DNA from: Paraburkholderia sp. CNPSo 3272
Lineage (GTDB): Bacteria; Pseudomonadota; Gammaproteobacteria; Burkholderiales; Burkholderiaceae
NCBI RefSeq assembly: GCF_024206495.1
Contig: NZ_JAMBPQ010000018.1
Location: forward strand, 62,001-126,000
Direction of reading: 5' to 3'
DNA length: 64,000 bases
The notes beneath the pieces were generated by a model that saw only the letters and a list, made by a program, of their open reading frames with translations, had not been told where the DNA came from and ran no database searches. Made by a program: the position numbers and the translations under genes. Positions 58,812 to 64,000 of this stretch are shown here, piece after piece (within the stretch, counting starts at the first letter, position 1; the number at the start of each line of letters is the position of its first letter).

Positions 58812-59462
58812 ATGATGAAGCGAAAAGTACAGGGACTCGTAACACGCGAAAAGATCCTCGACAGCGCGGAGATTTTATTTTTCGAGCGTGGCGTTAGCTC
58901 TACGTCTCTTGAAGACATCGCTCACGCGGCTGGTATGACCAGAGGCGCAATCTATGGTCACTTTTCAAACAAATGGGCGCTCGTGACGGCTTTGTTCGAA
59001 CGATCAGCTTTGCCTCTGGACCCCTTCACAATTCCGCCTGAGAAGTCGAATGGGGCAACGCTTGGCGCTTTGCGCTCAAAACTTGAAAGAAGATTGGCCG
59101 ACGTCCTTCATTCCGGTACGCGACGGCGTCTGTACTCCATCGCATTCTCCACAGCAAGATCTGAAGGAGATACCGTTTGTTCTACATCGACGTTGGGGGA
59201 AGCTGCGCGTATCGCGCAGTCATCTATCGAGTCTGCGTTAAGGCTCGCCGTGGCGGATCGCGAGGGCACTGATCACGTTGACTACGCCGTGGAAGCGATA
59301 TACATACACTCACTATTGACGGGTTGCTTTCACCTGAGTTTGCTCATGCCTTCGCATCAGGGCGCAGAGCAAGCCCTTGCGTCGGCTGTTGTCGGAAGGG
59401 CGCTTTCGACCCTGCTCAGGCTCCCGCGCCATGAAGAGCTTCGAGCTATCAGGTTCAACTGA
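58812..59462 (+). CDS. TetR-family regulator, AcrR/TtgR-like
   Basis: 216 residues. ATG 58815, one codon later, has better spacing from GGAGG (58803-58807). The DNA-binding part is REKILDSAEILFFERGVSST then LEDIAHAAGMTRGAIYGHFS, close to AcrR, TtgR and MexR-type efflux regulators. Codon use is less GC-biased than in its neighbours (TTT, TCA, ACA codons), a hint of separate origin. No efflux genes lie next to it in the window; the aldo/keto reductase follows after 121 nt. Confidence 0.9.
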   Translation: MMKRKVQGLVTREKILDSAEILFFERGVSSTSLEDIAHAAGMTRGAIYGHFSNKWALVTALFERSALPLDPFTIPPEKSNGATLGALRSKLERRLADVLHSGTRRRLYSIAFSTARSEGDTVCSTSTLGEAARIAQSSIESALRLAVADREGTDHVDYAVEAIYIHSLLTGCFHLSLLMPSHQGAEQALASAVVGRALSTLLRLPRHEELRAIRFN

Positions 59463-59486
59463 GCGTCCCCTTTGACCGTCATGTGA

Positions 59487-59506
59487 TTGTGCGAAATTTC
59501 GAACAA
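59487..59506. promoter_or_regulatory. 20-bp near-perfect palindrome upstream of the AKR gene
   Basis: TTGTGCGAAA and TTTCGAACAA arms with one mismatched pair and a perfect CGAAATTTCG centre. It is 77 nt upstream of the aldo/keto reductase start, a good place for an operator of the LysR or TetR gene nearby. Confidence 0.45.
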
Positions 59507-59583
59507 CCCGTGCGAATCTGATGGGATTATCCAACAGCGCGGCAGCGCCCATACTGGCGCCATCCGTTCATGAGGAGCACGAC

Positions 59584-60495
59584 ATGCCGCAGCTGACCGA
59601 CCATTCCCCCGCCCAGACCGCACAACGGGCACAACCCGCGCGCACGTTTGCATTCGCGGGCCGCACCGTCAACCGTATGGGCTACGGCGCCATGCAACTT
59701 GCCGGCCCCGGCGTATTCGGGCCGCCGAAGGACCGCGCGGCTGCCGTGGCTGTGCTGCGCGAAGCGCTCGCACTCGGCGTGAACCATCTCGACACGAGCG
59801 ACTTCTATGGCCCGCACGTGACCAACCAGATCATCCGCGAGGCGCTCCATCCTTATGCCGACGATCTCACGATCGTCACCAAGGTGGGCGCGGTGCGCGA
59901 CGGCACGGGTGCCTGGTTGCCCGCGCTGGAGCCCGCCGACATCGAGCGCGCCGTGCACGACAATCTGCGCAATCTTGGGCTCGACACGCTCGACGTGGTC
60001 AATCTGCGCATCATGGGCGACGTCCACAAGCCCGCCGAAGGCCCCGTCGAAAGGCAAATGGAAGCGCTCGCCGCTCTGCGCGAGCGCGGGCTCGTGCGCC
60101 ACATCGGCATCTCCAACGCGACGGCGAAGCAGATCGACGATGCGGCAAAGATCGCACCGATAGTCTGCGTGCAGAACCACTACAACCTCGTGCACCGCGA
60201 CGACGATGCGCTGGTCGACGCGCTGGTCGAAAAGGGCGTCGCCTACGTGCCGTTCTTCCCGCTTGGCGGTTTCACGCCGATCCAGTCTTCCGCGCTGCTG
60301 GACATAGCCCGGTCGCTCGGCGCGACGCCGATGGCCGTCGCGCTCGCGTGGCTGCTGCACCGCGCGCCGAACATCCTTTTGATTCCGGGTACGTCGTCGG
60401 TGACGCATCTCCGCGAGAACATGAGCGCGCAGACACTCGCGCTCTCCGCGGAAGTGCTGGCGCAACTCGACGCGATTGGCAAAGTGCAGAAGTGA
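59584..60495 (+). CDS. Aldo/keto reductase
   Basis: 303 residues from ATG 59584 (GAGGAG 6 nt upstream). The barrel is recognised by GYGAMQLAGPGVFG near 35, the catalytic Asp and Tyr in NHLDTSDFYGP near 70, a catalytic Lys in TIVTKVG near 98, and LIPGTSSVTHLRENM near 265 that binds NADPH. The usual active-site His is replaced in VVNLRIMG, as in many bacterial members. It reduces an aldehyde or ketone. The LysR gene 145 nt downstream may regulate it. Confidence 0.92.
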   Translation: MPQLTDHSPAQTAQRAQPARTFAFAGRTVNRMGYGAMQLAGPGVFGPPKDRAAAVAVLREALALGVNHLDTSDFYGPHVTNQIIREALHPYADDLTIVTKVGAVRDGTGAWLPALEPADIERAVHDNLRNLGLDTLDVVNLRIMGDVHKPAEGPVERQMEALAALRERGLVRHIGISNATAKQIDDAAKIAPIVCVQNHYNLVHRDDDALVDALVEKGVAYVPFFPLGGFTPIQSSALLDIARSLGATPMAVALAWLLHRAPNILLIPGTSSVTHLRENMSAQTLALSAEVLAQLDAIGKVQK

Positions 60496-60640
60496 GCGGC
60501 CATACGTCTTTGATGTCGTAGATAGTTTTGGCGTACTCCTCGGTTGACGAATGTCCGCAATATGGGCACCCTCGAATTGTCCGATAATCTCATCTGATCA
60601 GAGCAGTCTGTGCGGGAAATCGAACAGTGTTGGGTGAACC

Positions 60641-61558
60641 ATGCCGATGGAAATGAACGATCTGGCGGCTTTCGTTTCGGTGGCGCGCGCGGGCGGCTTT
60701 CGCGATGCGTCGCGCGTGGGCGGCGTTTCGGCGTCGAGCCTGAGTGCCGCGGTGCGCAGGCTGGAGGCGAAGTTGGGGCTGCGCCTGTTGAACCGCACCA
60801 CGCGCAGCGTCGCGCCGACCGAGGCGGGGCAGCGTCTGCTCGAATCGATCACGCCGCTTTTCAGCGAGATGGAAGCGGCGCTCGACGTGCTCAACGGCTA
60901 CCGCGAAAAGCCGGCGGGCACGCTCAAGCTCAACGTGCCCGCGAGCGCGGCGCGCACCATCCTGCCGGGCGTGCTCGCGCCGTTCCAACGTGCCTATCCC
61001 GAGATTCGCGTCGAGGTCGTAGTAGAGGACGGCTTCGTCGACGTGCTGCAGATCGGCTGCGACGCAGGGGTCCGCTACGACGAGCGGCTGGAGCAGGACA
61101 TGATCGCGATTCCCATCGGCCCGCGGGTGGAGCGCTTCGCGGCGGTCGCCTCTCCCGCGTATCTCGCGGCGCGCGGGCGGCCTGAACATCCGCGCGAATT
61201 GCTCGACCACGCTTGCCTGCGCGTGCAGTTCGCGGGCGGCGCGATGCCGCTCTGGCAATTCGAGCGCGACGGCGAGGTGCTGCGCCTCGACCCGCCCACG
61301 GTGCTCGTGGTGCGTCCCGGCGCGGCACTTGACCTGCTGATCAACATGGCGCTTGACGGCGTCGGCGTCGTGTATCTGTTCGAAGAGATGTTGCTGCCGC
61401 ATATCCGAAGCGGCGCGCTCGTGCGCTTGCTCGACGACTGGGATGTGTCCTTTCCGGGGCCGTTTCTCTACTACCCTGGGCGGCGGCACCTGCCGGCGCC
61501 GCTGCGCGCGTTCGTTGACTTCGTCAAGGCGAATGCGCAAGACGATTCGGCATCCTGA
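60641..61558 (+). CDS. LysR-family transcriptional regulator
   Basis: 305 residues. The N-terminal winged helix reads MNDLAAFVSVARAGGF then RVGGVSASSLSAAVRRLEAK and LLNRTTRSVAPTEAG. The effector domain follows (LKLNVPASAARTILPGVLAP near 108, VERFAAVASPAYLAARG near 160). It is most like the CrgA/DmlR subgroup. Its gap to the aldo/keto reductase has the palindrome TCTGATCAGA (60593-60602). Regulation of the adjacent reductase is likely. Confidence 0.93.
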   Translation: MPMEMNDLAAFVSVARAGGFRDASRVGGVSASSLSAAVRRLEAKLGLRLLNRTTRSVAPTEAGQRLLESITPLFSEMEAALDVLNGYREKPAGTLKLNVPASAARTILPGVLAPFQRAYPEIRVEVVVEDGFVDVLQIGCDAGVRYDERLEQDMIAIPIGPRVERFAAVASPAYLAARGRPEHPRELLDHACLRVQFAGGAMPLWQFERDGEVLRLDPPTVLVVRPGAALDLLINMALDGVGVVYLFEEMLLPHIRSGALVRLLDDWDVSFPGPFLYYPGRRHLPAPLRAFVDFVKANAQDDSAS

Positions 61559-61640
61559 GGACGTGTCGAGCGATTCAGGTCGCCCACTCGGGATCATGCG
61601 GCGTTTCTCCTTCGTCCGCGATCCACGGCACGTCGTGCGC

Positions 61641-61660
61641 CTAACGACGCCTAACGACGC
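61641..61660. repeat. 10-bp tandem duplication at the end of the GAF gene
   Basis: CTAACGACGC occurs twice head to tail; the second copy carries the stop codon of the gene at 61651 (-). A tandem duplication over a stop codon also occurs at 3001-3030. Confidence 0.8.
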
Positions 61661-62148
61661 TTCATGCCGTACTCGATAAACGTGCGGCACAGCAATTCCA
61701 TGCCTTTCGCGTCCTCATCGTCGAAGCGCGCGAGATGCGGGCTGTCCACGTCCCACACGCCGATCAGCTCCCCGTCCGGCGTGACGAGGGGCACGACGAT
61801 TTCCGACTGCGAGGCCGAATCGCACGCGATGTGGCCCGCGAACGCGTGCACGTTGGGCACCACCTGCGTTTGCCGCGTGGCCGCCGCCGTGCCGCATACG
61901 CCCTTGCCCAGCGGAATTCGTACGCACGCCGGTTTGCCCTGGAACGGCCCGACCACGAGTTCGGTGCCGTCGAACGAATAAAAGCCCGCCCAGTTCAGGC
62001 CTTCGAGCGAATGAAACACGAGCGAAGCGAAGTTCGCTGCGTTCGCGATGACGTCGGTTTCGCCTTCGATCAGCGAGCGCGCCTGCGCGGCCAGCGATTC
62101 GTAGAGGGCGGGTTTGTCTGAGGGAAGGGTGTCGGAAAGCGAGAACAT
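61651..62148 (-). CDS. msrC: Free methionine-(R)-sulfoxide reductase (GAF domain)
   Basis: 165 residues, one GAF domain. The three redox cysteines C75, C85 and C109 have the same spacing (10 and 24) as Cys84, Cys94 and Cys118 of the E. coli enzyme, in KPACVRIPLGKGVCGTAA and AGHIACDSASQSE. GVWDVDSPHLARFDDEDA near 135 is also typical. It reduces free methionine-R-sulfoxide and belongs to general oxidative-stress repair, not to the catabolic island. The start is the ATG at 62148. Confidence 0.9.
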   Translation of the reverse strand: MFSLSDTLPSDKPALYESLAAQARSLIEGETDVIANAANFASLVFHSLEGLNWAGFYSFDGTELVVGPFQGKPACVRIPLGKGVCGTAAATRQTQVVPNVHAFAGHIACDSASQSEIVVPLVTPDGELIGVWDVDSPHLARFDDEDAKGMELLCRTFIEYGMKRR

Positions 62149-62401
62149 AAGTCGGTCGATCTGGATATGCGCCGTTTCAGCGAAAGGCGCGGTGGGGCCA
62201 ACCGAGAGTGTAGGCGAGATCGGGCATCGGCAGGAAATCGCCGGGTGCTGAATATGGCGCATCCATGGACCGTAGCGCGCCCTCGTGCGATTATTCACGT
62301 TTCGTGTTGAATCTATCCACGCCTGCGGGGCTGGTCGCCGGCGGGTTTTCAGGCATGCTGGCGCATCAGGACAGAATCGACACAGAAACGGAGAACGCGA
62401 C

Positions 62402-63481
62402 ATGAGCAAGACATTCAGAATCGCCGCCATTGCCGGCGACGGTATCGGCCAGGAAGTGATGCCCGAGGGCGTGCGCGTCGTCGAGGCGGCGGCCGCGAAG
62501 TTCGGCCTGAAGCTCGAAATCACCCATTTCGACTGGGCGAGCTGCGACTACTACCTGCAGCACGGCAAGATGATGCCGGACGACTGGTTCGCCACGCTCA
62601 AGGGTTTCGATGCAATCTATTTCGGCGCGGTCGGCTGGCCCGACAAGGTGCCCGATCACATTTCCCTGTGGGGCTCGCTCCTGAAGTTCCGCCGCGAGTT
62701 CGACCAGTACGTGAACCTGCGCCCGGTGCGTCTGCTGCCCGGCGTGCCGTGTCCGCTCGCCAACCGCAAGCCCGGCGACATCGACTTTCTCGTGGTGCGC
62801 GAGAACACCGAGGGCGAGTACAGCTCGGTGGGCGGCAAGATGTTCGAAGGCACCGAGCGCGAGTTCGTGTTGCAGGAGTCGGTGTTCACCCGACACGGCG
62901 TGGACCGCATTCTCAAGTACGCGTTCGAACTCGCGAACGAGCGCGGACGCAAGAAACTCACGGCGGCCACGAAGTCGAACGGCATCTCGATCAGCATGCC
63001 GTACTGGGACGAGCGCGTGGCCGCAATGGGCGAGGCGTATCCCGACGTGAAGTGGGACAAGCAGCACATCGATATTCTGTGCGCGCGTTTCGTGCTCCAG
63101 CCCGACCGCTTCGACGTGGTCGTCGCGTCGAACCTCTTCGGTGACATTCTTTCGGATCTCGGCCCCGCGTGCACGGGCACGATCGGCCTCGCGGCTTCGG
63201 CGAACCTGAATCCCGAGCGCAAGTTTCCCTCGCTGTTCGAGCCGGTGCATGGCTCCGCGCCCGACATCTTCGGCAAGAAGATCGCCAACCCCATCGCGAT
63301 GATCTGGTCGGGCGCGATGATGCTCGACTTCCTCGGCAACGGCGACGCGCAATACAAGGCTGCGCACGACGCGATCATGCAGGCCATCGAGAAGGTGCTG
63401 GTGGAAGGCCCGCGCACGCCGGACATGGGCGGCACGGCGAACACGACCGAGCTGGGCGAAGCGGTAGCCGCCGCGCTGTGA
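62402..63481 (+). CDS. Tartrate dehydrogenase / D-malate dehydrogenase (decarboxylating)
   Basis: 359 residues from ATG 62402 with GGAG 8 nt upstream. Isopropylmalate/isocitrate dehydrogenase superfamily: AIAGDGIGQEVMPEG near 8, LRPVRLLPG near 101, VVRENTEGEYSSVGG near 121, SNLFGDILSDLG near 240, and the Asp-rich metal site; GSAPDIFGKKIANP near 280 binds NAD. The tartrate branch is shown by LWGSLLKFRREFDQYVNLR. It oxidises tartrate, D-malate or 3-isopropylmalate-like acids. The LysR gene that follows is probably its regulator. Confidence 0.93.
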   Translation: MSKTFRIAAIAGDGIGQEVMPEGVRVVEAAAAKFGLKLEITHFDWASCDYYLQHGKMMPDDWFATLKGFDAIYFGAVGWPDKVPDHISLWGSLLKFRREFDQYVNLRPVRLLPGVPCPLANRKPGDIDFLVVRENTEGEYSSVGGKMFEGTEREFVLQESVFTRHGVDRILKYAFELANERGRKKLTAATKSNGISISMPYWDERVAAMGEAYPDVKWDKQHIDILCARFVLQPDRFDVVVASNLFGDILSDLGPACTGTIGLAASANLNPERKFPSLFEPVHGSAPDIFGKKIANPIAMIWSGAMMLDFLGNGDAQYKAAHDAIMQAIEKVLVEGPRTPDMGGTANTTELGEAVAAAL

Positions 63482-63497
63482 CGCCGCGGTGACGCCC

Positions 63498-64000
63498 ATG
63501 CCAGACGCACCGAAAGCGCCGAAATCCGCCGCGTCGCCGGAGCTCGACGACTTGCGCGTGTTCTGCATGGTCGCGCGCAAGGCGAGCTTCACCGCGGCGG
63601 CCGAAGCGCTTGCGGCGTCGCCGGCCTATGTCAGCAAGCGCGTGGGCGTGCTCGAGGCGCGCCTCGGCACGCGCCTGTTGCACCGCTCGACGCGGCGCGT
63701 CGCGATGACCGAGGCCGGCGAGCGCGTCTATGCCTCCGCGGGCAAGATCCTCGACGACGTCGAGCGGCTCGTGGACGACGTCTCCACCACGCGGCGCATT
63801 CCGCGCGGCACGCTGCGCGTGTCGAGCAGCTTCGGCTTTGGCCGCAACTTCGTCGCGCCCGCGCTCGCCGGGCTTTCCGAGCGTTACCCGCAACTGAGCG
63901 TGCGCCTCGAGCTGTTCGACCGGCTCGTCGATGTGGCGGGCGAGGGGTTCGACCTCGACGTGCGTATCGGCGACGAGATCGCCGGCCATCTGATCGCGCG
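63498..64000 (+). CDS. LysR-family regulator, cut by the window end
   Basis: The first 167 codons are present from ATG 63498. DLRVFCMVARKASFTAAAEA then SPAYVSKRVGVLEARLGTRL and LLHRSTRRVAMTEAG form the DNA-binding domain; TLRVSSSFGFGRNFVAPALA opens the effector domain. It follows the tartrate/D-malate dehydrogenase gene after 16 nt, so it resembles DmlR-type regulators of D-malate use. The C-terminal effector half is missing from the window. Confidence 0.9.
   Translation, partial: MPDAPKAPKSAASPELDDLRVFCMVARKASFTAAAEALAASPAYVSKRVGVLEARLGTRLLHRSTRRVAMTEAGERVYASAGKILDDVERLVDDVSTTRRIPRGTLRVSSSFGFGRNFVAPALAGLSERYPQLSVRLELFDRLVDVAGEGFDLDVRIGDEIAGHLIA

Noticed and set aside
1..64000. Mobile elements, CRISPR arrays, tRNA and rRNA genes
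   Set aside because: I looked for transposase or integrase proteins, regularly spaced repeats and tRNA-like structures and found none that could be supported.

Overview
The DNA is GC-rich, tightly packed, and carries gene types (paired LysR, TetR and IclR regulators, etfBA, CaiB and crotonase paralogues, acetoin-dehydrogenase-like E1) typical of Burkholderiaceae such as Paraburkholderia, Burkholderia or Cupriavidus. The genus is an inference. I see no rRNA, tRNA, CRISPR array, insertion sequence or integrase. About 58 kb looks like one catabolic island for a hydrophobic, probably alicyclic or terpenoid-like compound. The last 4.5 kb looks like ordinary chromosome.

Layout. 1-1184 (-): a partial SDR and an MDR reductase. 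1322-3006 (+): etfB-etfA. 3193-16559 (+): Rieske oxygenase, ketosteroid-dehydrogenase-like flavoprotein, a 2-oxoacid/acetoin dehydrogenase-type complex with a split E2, CoA ligase, two unusual crotonases, two acyl-CoA dehydrogenases, an SDR and a SnoaL-like protein. 16600-19825 (-): 3-alpha-HSD-like SDR, [2Fe-2S] ferredoxin, ferredoxin reductase, TetR. 19988-26681 (+): P450, GMC oxidoreductase, a crotonase with the catalytic tetrad of 6-oxocamphor hydrolase, serine hydrolase, itaconyl/mesaconyl-CoA hydratase-like protein and CitE-like lyase. 26745-29211: a divergent SDR and a P450cam-like P450 followed by a rubredoxin. 29261-34879 (-): thiolase, CoA-transferase, CaiB, nitronate-monooxygenase-like protein, enoyl-CoA hydratase. 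35100-45793: more crotonases, CaiB, SDRs, an IclR regulator, an MFS pump, an amidohydrolase, an OYE and a thioesterase. 45824-52341 (-): TetR, then a LuxC/LuxE-like acyl reductase operon headed by MarR. 52525-58722 (+): an APH-like kinase, SDR, ETF-quinone oxidoreductase, PanC and a FolM-like SDR. 58812-64000: TetR, aldo/keto reductase, LysR, free-Met-sulfoxide reductase, tartrate/D-malate dehydrogenase and a partial LysR.

Proposed logic (inference). The two P450s and the Rieske enzyme hydroxylate the substrate, fed by the single ferredoxin/reductase pair and perhaps the rubredoxin. SDRs and the GMC enzyme oxidise alcohols to ketones. A retro-Claisen crotonase (22945-23715) opens a cyclic beta-diketone. 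The acid is activated by CoA ligase or CaiB and passes through beta-oxidation; electrons go through ETF to ETF-QO and quinone. A hydratase/lyase pair could release pyruvate plus acetyl-CoA from a branched C5 unit, and the E1/E2 complex could act on pyruvate or an acyloin. The LuxC/LuxE module would reduce an acyl group to an aldehyde. PanC may boost CoA supply.

Regulation. A short palindrome of the type TGAAC-N3-GTTCA recurs in most regulatory gaps between 1 and 41 kb, pointing to one shared regulator. Strong intergenic hairpins mark several convergent gene ends.
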